Source of the DNA: Isoetes taiwanensis | Taxonomy: Eukaryota > Streptophyta > Lycopodiopsida > Isoetales > Isoetaceae | Length of the DNA: 64,000 bases | Assembly: GCA_021234155.1 (NCBI GenBank) | Contig: JAJEKV010000015.1 | Coordinates: 10,996,101-11,060,100 of the forward strand | Reading direction: 5' to 3' | In this document: piece after piece, positions 11,425-20,837 of the stretch | How positions within the stretch are numbered: position 1 is the stretch's first letter | Layout: each line of letters begins with the position of its first letter | Made by a program: the position numbers and the translations under genes | The notes under the pieces: generated by a model | Seen by the model: the letters and a program-made list of their open reading frames with translations, nothing else | Told to the model about the DNA's origin: nothing | Database searches by the model: none

Positions 11425-12903
11425 TAGAGCTATCTAGAACATCTTATTTAAGTTTTTTGCAAGTTTCAAAAAAACTTTCTATTTTTAGGGGGTAAAAGCA
11501 CGTTGTGGTGTTCCAATTCGGCTGTCCCCCCTGTTCCCCCAAAATGTGGCGTTGCATCCGCCACTTTTGTGGTATGAAAGTATAATTATGGCACCGCTCA
11601 ACTGCCGTTATTTAAGAATGGAGTCCCAATTTGTGGGGGAAATTCTAATTTCAAAAACTAAAATTCAAATTCCTATTCTTTGGCCCCTTCTTGTTCTTTG
11701 CCTACGTCCTCTTTGGCTCCCTCCCTGCTGCAAGCTCCAATCCATTGTGGATATGGATGTCAATGAGGTAATCTGTCCACAAACCGGCATTTCAGACAGG
11801 AGAAAACAAAGAAGAACCAAGGAAGAAGAAATGTTGAAGAAAAGACGCCAGAGGAAAAGAAGAAGAGAAGAAAAATTGGAGCTTGCAGAATTGGCAGAAG
11901 GATCCGGTTCATCAAGAAGTGCAAGCAGTAAACGCCGTATTGTCCTTAATTTGCTAACGTCTTTCCATAAACAGACCAAAAGAATTGAGGATAGCATGAA
12001 GAAAGAAATTTTACTTGAGTTTTTGAGGTATAAAACATTGGAAAAATTCATAGGTGAAAAATTAAAAGATTTGGAAGCCAAGAGCATCGTTATAAGGAGC
12101 CTCTGGGACTCCATGCAGACTGTCAAACTCTCTACCAGCAATGGCTACCTAGCAGCCAAGAATAGCTGCCTTGCAATGTCTGTACCATGCCGTGCAGATT
12201 CTGAAACAAGTGACAAAATCAGCCAGCGAGATCTTGGAAAGGTATTAGGTGTTCACCTAAGAAACCTGCAAAAGGCAAAGAAAAAGAGGGAAGAGATCGA
12301 TTACAATGGTGGAAAATGGGTTTCTTACATGAGGGCTAAAACATTCGATGCAATTTCAGATGAACATATAGAAAAGATTCAAAATTTTTGGATTGAGAAC
12401 ACCAGAGTGTCTCCTAACACAAAGGATGTTAGAACTAGAAGATTGGAGAGAAATGTAAGAGAAGAACATGGTGCCCACTATCTGGAGGAATCACATGTTA
12501 GTTTATTTCTGTTATTCATGTTTTCTTAGTTATGGTGCTTAGTGTGGTGGTGCATGTGGTGGTTATTGTGTTGTACAGTGATTGTGGTGTACTGTATGCA
12601 GCATATGAATTGTGTGTAGTTGTCTCTAGTCTGAAATGCAATATTTAATGTTTGGAATATTAGAACATGACAGAATTGAGTATTCCTTTACTGGTTGTGT
12701 GTACAGTCTAAAAATATTTGAGAATGATAGATAACTAACTGATCCTAAGACGTACAAATTTTTGTTGAATGAAGACAAATTTTTGTCAGATTCAAGCACA
12801 CCTCTGTTGGAAAGTATAATATATTAAAAAAAGGAGCATATCTTACAAAATTTGGCTTTCCATTGAAAGCTCTGTACCCGAGAACTAAATTTACATGCAT
12901 TTC

Positions 12904-13428
12904 CTAAGCAGCAGGAAATGCTGGTATGACTGGCTCGACTTCTGGTGCATCCAAAATTACTGTTTTCTGCAGTAAAGCACCTAAGCTTTCTGCAGTCATC
13001 CCAGAATTTAACAGGATCAGGTTTACCAGTGCTTCCTGCATCCCGTGGTGGTAAGAACGCAACCGTACCAGTAATTCCCGTTGTTGTTGACTCAGAGCGG
13101 GCAAGTGACAGATAACAAATAAACTGGCTGCCTTTGCAGCAGCATGTAACATAAGGTCATGGACCTTGTCTAAGAGCTCACTTCCTGTCAATCCGACCCC
13201 AAACATAGCCATTGAAGGCCCAGCATCCAGTCTGCTGTATGGCTTTAGGGTGGATTCAAAATTAGCAAAGAAGGTGGATTTAGGCATATCCACCTTCAGA
13301 GATTGGTCACGAGCCCTGTTTAACATATGCCGAAGGCCCTCCTCGCTCACCCGGGGTAGGCCGTAGTGATCTCTGAACATCCCTACCATTGTCGGAATGA
13401 ACTTGTTCGTTTGAGAATGAAACGCCAA
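12904..13428 (-). CDS. Antisense ORF of about 170 codons nested in the intron, unknown function
   Basis: An uninterrupted minus-strand frame of 174 codons lies inside the intron. The first in-frame ATG is at about 13,392 (MVGMFRDHYGLPRVSEEG). The product would be helical with Leu/Ala-rich segments (HAAAKAASLFVICHLPAL, RSYHHGMQEALVNLILL) and an acidic-proline end. I do not recognise a family, and no signal peptide or metal-binding motif is visible. The frame is destroyed in the second copy. It could be a nested gene, a captured fragment, or chance. Its length in an intron of low-complexity DNA makes chance less likely but does not exclude it. Confidence 0.4.
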   Translation of the reverse strand: MAFHSQTNKFIPTMVGMFRDHYGLPRVSEEGLRHMLNRARDQSLKVDMPKSTFFANFESTLKPYSRLDAGPSMAMFGVGLTGSELLDKVHDLMLHAAAKAASLFVICHLPALSQQQRELLVRLRSYHHGMQEALVNLILLNSGMTAESLGALLQKTVILDAPEVEPVIPAFPAA

Positions 13429-13569
13429 AAATCAGATGCAGGAACAGGGTTTAGGACCCAGATCCTTTTCTAATGATTAGAAAAGGAATGTAATTATTAT
13501 CAGAGTGTATGAATTTCAGAAATGTTTATGAGAGCAGGCTAGGCAGATTTTTTATGTCAAACGAAATAG

Positions 13570-14510
13570 GATAAAAGTGATGTGATGTGATGTGTGGTGT
13601 GGTGTCGTGATGGTGTGGTGTGGTGTGGTGTGGTGTGGGGTGGGGTGGGGTGCGTTATGTCTATGGTGTCATGTGGGTGTGTGCATGTTAATGTATGATA
13701 TGTGTGGATTCAATTTTATTTATTCTCCCCCCTCACCCCACCACACCCCATCATCTATCCCACCACCATAGACTACCATCACATCTTTGCGACCACCACA
13801 TTACCACCACATGCACCACATTGTCCATTACCACCACACTCCACCATATCCCACACCACACCCCTCCACCACACTCCACCACCACCACCACACGCCACCA
13901 CCACCACACTCAACCATGTACCACACCACACCCCTCCACCACCTCCACCACCACCACCACACCTCCACCACACCACATCACACCACAACACCACACCCCC
14001 ACCACCACACCCCCCCACCACACTCCACCACCACACCACTCCACCACACCACACCCCCCACCACCCCACTCCACCACACCACATCATACCACCACACACT
14101 ACTACACACACCACCACCACCACCCCCACCACCACACCCCTCCCACCCCCCCCCACCACCACACTCCACCACCACCACTCAATTGTATGCCTTCAATTGA
14201 GTCTTTCCAACATCAATTAAATATGTCCTTGCAACATTAGAACAAGTTATCATCATTGCTAATAGCATTTGGCTTCAGGTCAAACACACCACCACCACCA
14301 CCACACTCCACCACCCTGCACAATGTCCTACAACTCCTTGCTACCACCACACATTTGGTGTATGGTGTATGGTGTGTGGTGAATGGTGTGGTGTATGGTG
14401 GGGTGTGGTGTGGTATGTGGTAATGTACACAGCACTAAGGTGCTCATTCTGGTGAATATGATGAGTGTGGGGCATGGTATGGTGCATGGTTTGGTGTGGT
14501 ATACACATCC
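13570..14510. repeat. Strand-switching GT-rich / CA-rich simple repeats
   Basis: GTGTGGTGTGG-type DNA (about 13,575-13,690) is followed by a long CCACCACAC-type block (about 13,730-14,190), a short CCACCA block (about 14,286-14,316) and another GTGTATGGTGTGG block (about 14,350-14,510). The top strand is thus G/T-rich, then C/A-rich, then G/T-rich, so flanking blocks can pair with the middle one. Long ORFs in all frames here (His/Pro/Thr or Gly/Val only) are low-complexity artefacts. The second copy is at about 41,580-42,490. Confidence 0.85.
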
Positions 14511-16396
14511 TAACAGTTTAGTGTTCATTTCATGCAGATGCTATTGTTCAAGAGGTTTCTAGACCAACATCCAGAAATTAAGATTCGTCTTCGAGCTTTT
14601 GAGAAGCTAAAACCCTGGTTTTTTGTGAAATTGAAGGACTTCAATAGTTCTTTGTTGCATTGACGACGTGAGGATGCAAATGCTAGTGGATGGACTCAAT
14701 GGGATGAGAACCAAACATCCGAAGAATTGCACTTGCACTGCGATGTTTGTAGATCACATGAACTTGGTCAATGCAGGCACGCCATGACATAAAATTACAA
14801 GTCTGGGAAGCTTGTGGAGATCTATATTATGTCCAAAGAGTGAATTAGATGAGTTTCACAAGAAGGCGTACATCCTTGGAGATTGTGAGCTGTGTGGAAT
14901 CAAGAAGTTTCAGACCTGTCCCATGGAAGAAAGTGGCAGTAACAGGAAAGTGAAATGGGAGTACATTGACTATGAAAAAGACAACGTCTCGAGTTCTGGT
15001 AGGAGACTGACTCATCAGTACAATGAGACAGAACCCAAGGAGCTTCTGGATAAACTAAAAGAGCGTCTAAAAATCTTTCCACTATATAATTTCAGGTACC
15101 AATGGCAGGCAAAACAATTTAAGGAGCTTCTGGAGAATCTCCCAGCAGATGCATGTCTTTCGGTAGTGGATTTTGCAGAGAACTATACATTCAAGGAACA
15201 AGAGGAGGTGCAGTCGATGCGCTGGGTCAATAACCAGATTACCATTTTGCTTCAAATAACATATCAGTACGACTCAGTGGCAGATGAGATTATCAAGGAA
15301 ACACATTACTATGTATCAGATGATAGGGAACATGATACTTTGTTCGTGCAACACTGCTTCATGAAGCACCACAAATATCTGGAGCAGAAAGGAAGATGCC
15401 AAAGAGACATTATGTGTTTTCAGATAGTGCAGCATCTCAATTCAAGGCTTCTAGACCATTTTACTTTTTGGCTAGGTACACAAACGACACTGATGTTTAT
15501 ATGATGTGGATTTTTTTTGTTCTAACTACGAGAAAGATGAACACGATGGCAAAGCTGCTGAGTTGAAGAGATGGTTAAGACAACTGCAATTAAAATACAG
15601 CAGCATAAAATTGGGTAATGCTCATGAAGTGGTAGAAGTTGCCGAAGAGATGTTTACTTGTGGAACATCCGAGTGGATGAACACATCTGAAACCAGTAAG
15701 AGGAAGAATATAAAAAGGTTCTTTTGGGAAGTCAAGGTGGAGGATATAGATAGAAAGAAAGCATGGGGTGCAAAAAGGATTTTGGACACTAGGCAAATCC
15801 ATTGTGTACATGCATTCAATCCTGAATCTCCATTGCAGTTGCACACGAGGGAACTTTCATGCTTCTGCAGCTATTGCTTGGATGGCATGTGGGACAGTTG
15901 TGTGAACAAGCACTATGTTGATGATTGGAAACTTCAAGTTATTGTACCATCCTCCAATGTGCATGCTGACATTGAGGACCATAAATCCAGCAGGTCCTTG
16001 TTCTCCTTCAATCCCACGATGTTAGTAGAGGCACTTAGAGTTGGTGATAATTTTGCTGTCGTTAATCCGAAAGGGAATGATGAGGATTCTGAATTTTGGA
16101 TTCTGATGTGCATAAAACCAAAATGGATAGTGGAGAAAGACTTCCAACTCAATGGAACATGGTACCTCGCCGGTGATAGTGTCATAGAAGGTATGTATTA
16201 CAAGAAGGGCGCAAGATCAACCGTCAGCTATGATCTTTGCAGTAAAGACGCCTTAGGCATAGCATTCACAACACAGATCTGTGCAACCAAACTTCACATG
16301 CCACCAACTAAACGTCAAAACAGGACTGTATATAGGCTGGATCCTTTAGATGATGAGAAAATTTTACAGAATTTATCTGATGATGATGAAATATAA

Positions 16397-16751
16397 AACC
16401 ATTATGTAGTTTTTAGAACTCATCTGAAGTTTTGTGCTTCAGCTGTGAAAATGAGTTTGTCTTGATTTCTTTTGAAGATTTGAATTCTTCTGAACACTTG
16501 ATTCCTTTGTTTGTGAGATGATGAATTTTCATTCAAATGAATCGAGGTTACAATAACAATTATGTACATAAGAAAGATATACAGTGATTTAAAGTACGAG
16601 GTGACTCATGCACCTACATACTTCCCAATACATATGTTCCTCTCAATTCCAGCTTTTGTTGCTTCTAATCTTAAAATTTCAAGCATGAACACTCTAACAT
16701 CAACTAGATCCTGGTCTGAAATGTCCACAACCTGTAGTTAACCACACTCTG
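16397..16751. other. Intergenic stretch between convergent genes
   Basis: This AT-rich spacer lies between the 3' end of the plus-strand transposase-like gene and the 3' end of the minus-strand Ulp1-like gene. No gene is seen. Confidence 0.5.
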
Positions 16752-17564
16752 TCAATAACAGAGTTTGGTTTGTCTGCCGCATTTGAGTTGACTTACTAGA
16801 TCAGGCAACAATATATTCATTTCTTTCAAGTACCCTCTCACAAATTTGTGCATAAACGAATATACGACAGGGCCACATGAATGATCATCGGTTTGAAGAG
16901 GCGTTCTGGAAATTTTCACAACATCTGCGGTTGTAAAGCTGAAATTATTGTGTCCAAGCAATTCCAGGAACCTGCATTCAAAGTTTGTTGTCATTGTGCC
17001 ACAACAGCAAAATGCAATGAGCAAGAACGAACCTCTCAATATGTCTGCGAGCTATCAAAGTGATATATCCCTGGTTTATATCTCTGTGCGAGACACGCGT
17101 GGCTTACAATCAGAAAACAGTTCCAGTGATGTCCATCACAAGCAGGCAAAAACATGGCACTTATCCAGATTCACATGTTTCTTTATTATTTTGTAATTAT
17201 TTGTGTCCTTGGACAAAGAGGGTCAAAAAAATGAAAGGGATGGCTCATTCCTTGGAGCATCAAGTAGTATTCCATGTATCTGCAAACATATGCATATGAT
17301 GGCACAATCCTGATGATCACAAATCAGATGAAAGTATCACCTTGAGAAGAGGAGGATCAATTGATCATTGAACCACTGCGTATCAGCTTCCAAAATTTTG
17401 ATGTTGGTGGAGCTAATCACGACAGTTTCAGTTCCACTCAGCACCACTTCCAAATGTGTATGTGGCACTTCCAAATGTGTATGTGGCTTTAGATAGACAG
17501 GGACTGCCGAAGCTCTATTATCTCTAGTTCTAAACACACACGAGAACATTTGCTCAGAATCCAT
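16752..17564 (-). pseudogene. Ulp1-type (C48) SUMO-protease-like gene, intron-containing, one frameshift
   Basis: Minus-strand reading gives ISSTNIKILEADTQWFNDQL (about 17,420-17,360), which matches the WLND entry motif of Ulp1 proteases. A likely intron (AAG|GTGATA ... TTTGCAG) follows. Next come MFLPACDGHHWNCFLIV (about 17,155-17,105) with the catalytic His in HHW, HFDS (about 17,062-17,051) with the catalytic Asp, and TPLQTDDHSCGPVVYSF (about 16,905-16,855) with the Gln and catalytic Cys. All triad residues are thus present. A one-base frame change lies near 17,040. Ulp1 domains are common passengers of plant DNA transposons (for example the KAONASHI genes in Mutator-like elements). The gene faces the transposase-like gene tail to tail with 355 bp between them, so the two may form one element. 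Cleavage of SUMO-like modifiers is inferred only from the family. Confidence 0.65.
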
Positions 17565-17634
17565 TCAAATATTTTAAATTGAAAAAGTACAACACATATC
17601 ATAGAAATTTTTTTACTTATATTTTTTTACTTCC

Positions 17635-19837
17635 TTCTGCGCAGCTGCAAAAATTCTCCAATACCGCCAAACCTGCTTCTACGTTTCTCTTCTTGCATCG
17701 ATCAGTAATTCTAGCACTAAAGGTATGGCTTCTGCTTCGATCGCTTTCAATTTGTTGTACGGATTTGTGCATGTGTTTTGTAACGCTACCAGCCCTGCAT
17801 CTAGAGCTTTTTGGTAAAGATTATACCGTAGTAAACCTACCAGTCCAGAAACCAGATCTTCTGTGCTTCCTATCTGCTGCTTTTGATCCACGGCTATGGT
17901 GGACAGAAGCTTTGCCGTATTTACCTTCCCTTAACCGACAGTTCCTCAGAGATTTTAATTCTAGCCGTTGGATGCAGTTCAATTATTAGCCATAATATGA
18001 CCTTTCCAGCCTGTTTATTGTGATAAATAGGCCAGTACCCTGTTACTGACCTGTTTATCATGATAAATAGGCCAGTACCCTATTACTGACCTGTTTATCG
18101 TGATAAACAGGCTGTTGTTTATCGTGATAAACATGCTGGTCGTTCTGATTTTTCTTATTGAAGCATTTTTTAACAAATTCGGTACAATTAAATTCCCTCC
18201 TTGTACTGCTGTTATCCATACCATGAGAGGCAGCTCCTGGACAACAGCACAAAAAGATCATCGATGATTCAAAATGCAGCAGAAACTTGGAAAAACTTTA
18301 CCGCATAAACTCTGCTTCTAGAACAACCAATGCCGCTGAACATTCACATAAATCAATTCATCCCAGCAAATGAGCTTTTTCTGCTTTCTTTTATCTTATA
18401 GAGAAGACGTTGCTATGGCACGCTTGCTATGCCTATTGCACATTTCGGTAGCAGACTTCAAGTAAGCAGACCAATGGGCTAAAGGCCCATTCAAGAAAGC
18501 TTTTGACGCATTTGTTACTGCAAATACAAGAGCTGGCTATGGTGCAATAGAGCAAGAGCTTTCTTTCACTTAGAATGGAGCATGCCCCCTTTTTCCCTCT
18601 TTACCGGAATGGCATGCTAGCCCCTATTTTTTTTTCCAGCTCCTTCATAGATAAAATACCAAAGATTTGTCGCAATTCAACCGACCCCCGAGCTTCTTCG
18701 TGACGCTGCCTTTGTGGTGCGACGTAAAAATATACTTCCTTCCTTCCTTCCTTAAAAAATCTCCTATTACTTCCCCTATTAAAAAGCAACGATTCAACAA
18801 TGAAAATGTTGCTTAGAAAGACTCAGAAAAAGGCATAATGCATCAGAGGGATTCGATGCACAGCCAGAAACAAGCAAAGATCTCCAAATGTAAAATCATG
18901 CAAAAATGCAGCAAAAATCATGAATTCAGTCAAGAATCATGCAGAATGCAACAAGCACATACAAAAAAAACTACGAAATGCATGTTCCTCCATCGAATCT
19001 CCCTCCGGTGCCATCGGATCTCCTAAGGCACCATTTTTTTCAGTTGTGCTCTCCGCAAAGTAAACTAAGAGTCTAATTCGCAGCCATCAGCTAATGTCTT
19101 TGTCCAAAGATCAGAAGTGCAAAATCTCCTCGGAACTGCCGGTTAAAGGGGTTAAACCCCCTTGCTCGGCCATTAATGGCAAATAAACGGGCGAGCCCCA
19201 ATGGCCTCACAAGGTGGTTTAACACCTTCTTCGCAGCTGCCTCTGAAAAGAATCCAAGAAAATAAAAAAAGCTGTTGGTCTTCTATTATCCACGCCTTTT
19301 CTGAAGCTTCTGCCAGAAAAAGAAACAACGGCTATGGCGTCTTTGCAGATTTCAAGATCTTCTAAGTCCGATTTTTTTGACTCGTAACTTCCAAGAAGCT
19401 GCCATAGCCTTTGCCGTGCCGACTGAGGCCATAACCTTGCGTTTTTTCTCGCTTTCTTTGGCCAGATTCTTCATCTTTCTCAATTTTTTTCCAATTTGAA
19501 AACCATTTGGTACCTCCCGAAGCATGGATCTGATTTGCTCGAGATCAAGGGGAAGCTTCGGAGTTGGAATCCGTTCTATCCCCTTTGATCGATTTTCCAC
19601 ACACGAATCCTGAATTAATCTTTGCAAAGTATGATTTGGGACCAAATCTTGGGTCTCAAGCTCCCACATACTTGCTGGACATGTATTATGCCTTTGCTCA
19701 AAACATTGCTCAATACTAGATCTGTCATAAGTAAGCCCTGTGCATAAAATCACCGTATCTCGCATCAGTTCTAGCAAAATGGGGCACCGAAACAGAGGAG
19801 GTATTGAAATTTGAAGCTGCAGCTTGTTGAGCACCAT
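17635..19837 (-). pseudogene. Plant U-box (PUB) E3 ligase fragment with ARM repeats, degenerate
   Basis: From ATG at 19,837 (MVLNKLQLQISIPPL) comes a U-box: FRCPILLELMRDTVILCTG, TYDRSSIEQCFE, HNTCPASM, then NHTLQRLIQ (about 19,800-19,610). This matches the PUB20-25-like plant class, with Pro changed to Thr after the Asp and the usual Trp of the E2 site replaced. A basic linker follows to about 19,350, and then the frame breaks. Near the other end, ARM-type sequence is clear: GSTEDLVSGLVGLLRYNLY, NKLKAIEAEAIPLVLELL and, one frame over, VEAGLAVLENFCSCAEG (about 17,880-17,640). There it stops abruptly, 70 bp before the Ulp1-like gene on the same strand. PUB proteins transfer ubiquitin in the cytosol or nucleus. 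This copy is unlikely to function because the middle is rearranged and carries a palindromic repeat array. Confidence 0.7.
18011..18132. repeat. 40-bp tandem repeat carrying TTTATC/TGATAAA palindromes
   Basis: Two almost perfect 40-bp units (18,011-18,050 and 18,051-18,090) are followed by a partial third. Each contains a near-perfect palindrome TTTATCrTGATAAA (18,013, 18,053, 18,093), with a fourth at 18,118-18,131. It sits in the middle of the U-box pseudogene on the other strand. The GATAA cores could bind GATA factors, which is only inference. Confidence 0.75.
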
Positions 19838-20058
19838 GGACTGATTATTTTGATTGGAATTGATAGATTTTTACCAGAATTATATTAAAACGAGGCAATG
19901 GATCTATTTTTATTATCAGAAACTGAAAAATGTGCAGAGCCTAAACCCACAGCGTCAAACTTCATTCCGGTTTCCGGTTATGCCGTTCCAATAGCACCGA
20001 CCGACAACAGGGTTGACCGCCAATTTACCGACAACAGCCAGTTTGTAGCAGTCACCAG

Positions 20059-20095
20059 CATATCCTAGGTATATGCTGGCATATACCTGGATATG
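20059..20095. repeat. Perfect 37-bp hairpin
   Basis: CATATCC-T-AGGTATATGC (20059-20076) faces GCATATACCT-GGATATG (20079-20095) with a two-base loop. It lies between the U-box pseudogene and the truncated element B, about 260 bp upstream of the start codon of the U-box frame on its strand. Confidence 0.8.
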
Positions 20096-20650
20096 CCACA
20101 AACCCATATAAATGAAGGTTTGCCCCCCTAGGGGCAACCCAAAAACCAAGTGAAAAGGAGGTTTATAAAAATTGTTGAGAAAAGACTTGGGGTTTTGAAT
20201 CCTGCCGATCCACCAAGGAAAGCAAAAGCAAGTTGTATTCTTTGGTCATATGCACCACTAAGGGGAAAAGACATCACGTCCATACGGGAACATAAGATTC
20301 CAAAAATACATGTGAAGAGGGCAAAGTATAATTTAAGTTTGGGATGATGATGTTTTCTCATCACTACTCATTTAAGCCTCACTTTTATTTTCAAGAGATG
20401 TACTATCAGTTGTAATTGATTTATGCATCTACTTATTTGATATCTTTTATTTTTTCATATAACGTACTCCCACATTATTTATTTATTATTTGACTTATGC
20501 ATTCCATTTATCATTTTGAGTTTTGTACATATTCTATAATGATCAAGTTGGTTCTATTGCTTAAAGTGTTTAACTCTTATATATAGTTTATTGGCTAAAC
20601 TTAACACGTCATATCTCTCAAATTAATTGTATAGAGCTTCTCTGGAGTAA
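20096..20650. other. AT-rich stretch with one small unrecognised ORF
   Basis: A plus-strand ORF at 20,150-20,347 (65 codons, MKRRFIKIVEKRLGVLNPAD...) is basic and intact here but frameshifted in the second copy. It has no recognised motif and could be the last exon of a lost gene. The rest is AT-rich and non-coding. At 20,650 the sequence changes abruptly into integrase code. Confidence 0.4.
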
Positions 20651-20837
20651 TATTTAAGGTGCTTTATCAGTTATCAGCAGGATGATTGGGCCGATTATCT
20701 TCCATTAGCTGAGTTTGCCTATAATAACTCAGTACATGCTTCCACTGACCAGACTCCGTTCTTTCTGAACTATGGTCAGCATCCTCGTTGGTCCCTTAGT
20801 GTCACTGGCGGTGACTCTGTCAATCCTAGTGCTGAGT
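20651..20837 (+). pseudogene. Integrase fragment of chromovirus B, truncated at both ends (copy 1)
   Basis: The frame starting YLRCFISYQQDDWADYLPL and continuing AEFAYNNSVHASTDQTPFFL and NYGQHPRWSLS is the C-terminal half of a Ty3/gypsy integrase core (the D-D-35-E end with YNN). It begins without a start codon at about 20,651, so the upstream pol is lost. It is cut at 20,837 by the LTR of element A. The following codons of the same protein are found only at 61,982, beyond the second copy of element A. Confidence 0.85.

Larger units (their letters stand above)
12497..14537 (+). other. Phase-0 intron of about 2 kb in the transposase-like gene
   Basis: The donor CAT|GTTAGT at 12,497 and acceptor TTTCATGCAG|ATG ending at 14,537 rejoin two stretches of the same protein without changing frame. 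The intron holds an antisense ORF (12,904-13,428) and GT/CA-rich repeat blocks (13,570-14,510). In the second copy the donor reads CACGTATTGG and is not recognisable, whereas the acceptor (..CACAG|ATG at 42,526) is kept. Confidence 0.75.
11588..16396 (+). pseudogene. Intron-containing gene of an unrecognised transposase-like family, frameshifted in exon 2
   Basis: Exon 1 (ATG at 11,588 or 11,753) encodes a very basic stretch (RRQRKRRREEK, a likely nuclear signal), then a domain with GKVLGVHLRN, KWVSYMRAKTFDAIS and RVSPNTKDV. It ends at 12,496. A phase-0 intron (CAT|GTTAGT ... ATGCAG|ATG) joins it to exon 2 at 14,538, which begins MLLFKRFLDQHPEI. Exon 2 goes on with CPKSELDEFHKKAYILGDC, DFAENYTFKEQEEVQS, YYVSDDREHDTLFVQHCF, HYVFSDSAASQFKASRPF and CFCSYCLDGMWDSC, ending in an acidic tail at 16,396. 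A TGA near 14,662 and frame changes near 14,770, 15,400 and 15,510 interrupt it. The Asp-rich blocks around conserved DFAENY and FSD..SQFK suggest an RNase-H-like nuclease fold, and the Cys-rich stretch could bind zinc. Both are inference. Similar motif strings occur, as far as I recall, in large uncharacterised families of eukaryotic repeat-associated proteins. Confidence 0.6.

Noticed and set aside
11546-11587. Extension of the transposase-like protein upstream to 11,546
   Set aside because: The extension begins at a GTG codon. The first ATG in frame is 11,588, and the well-conserved-looking part starts nearer 11,753.
13695-14240. Overlapping ORFs of 120-180 codons on both strands
   Set aside because: All are translations of CCACCA-type simple repeats (His/Pro/Thr or Gly/Val only) and lie within an intron.
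18011-18132. CRISPR-like array of palindromic repeats
   Set aside because: There are only two to three direct units, the whole 40-bp unit is repeated without unique spacers, and the context is a plant nuclear genome.
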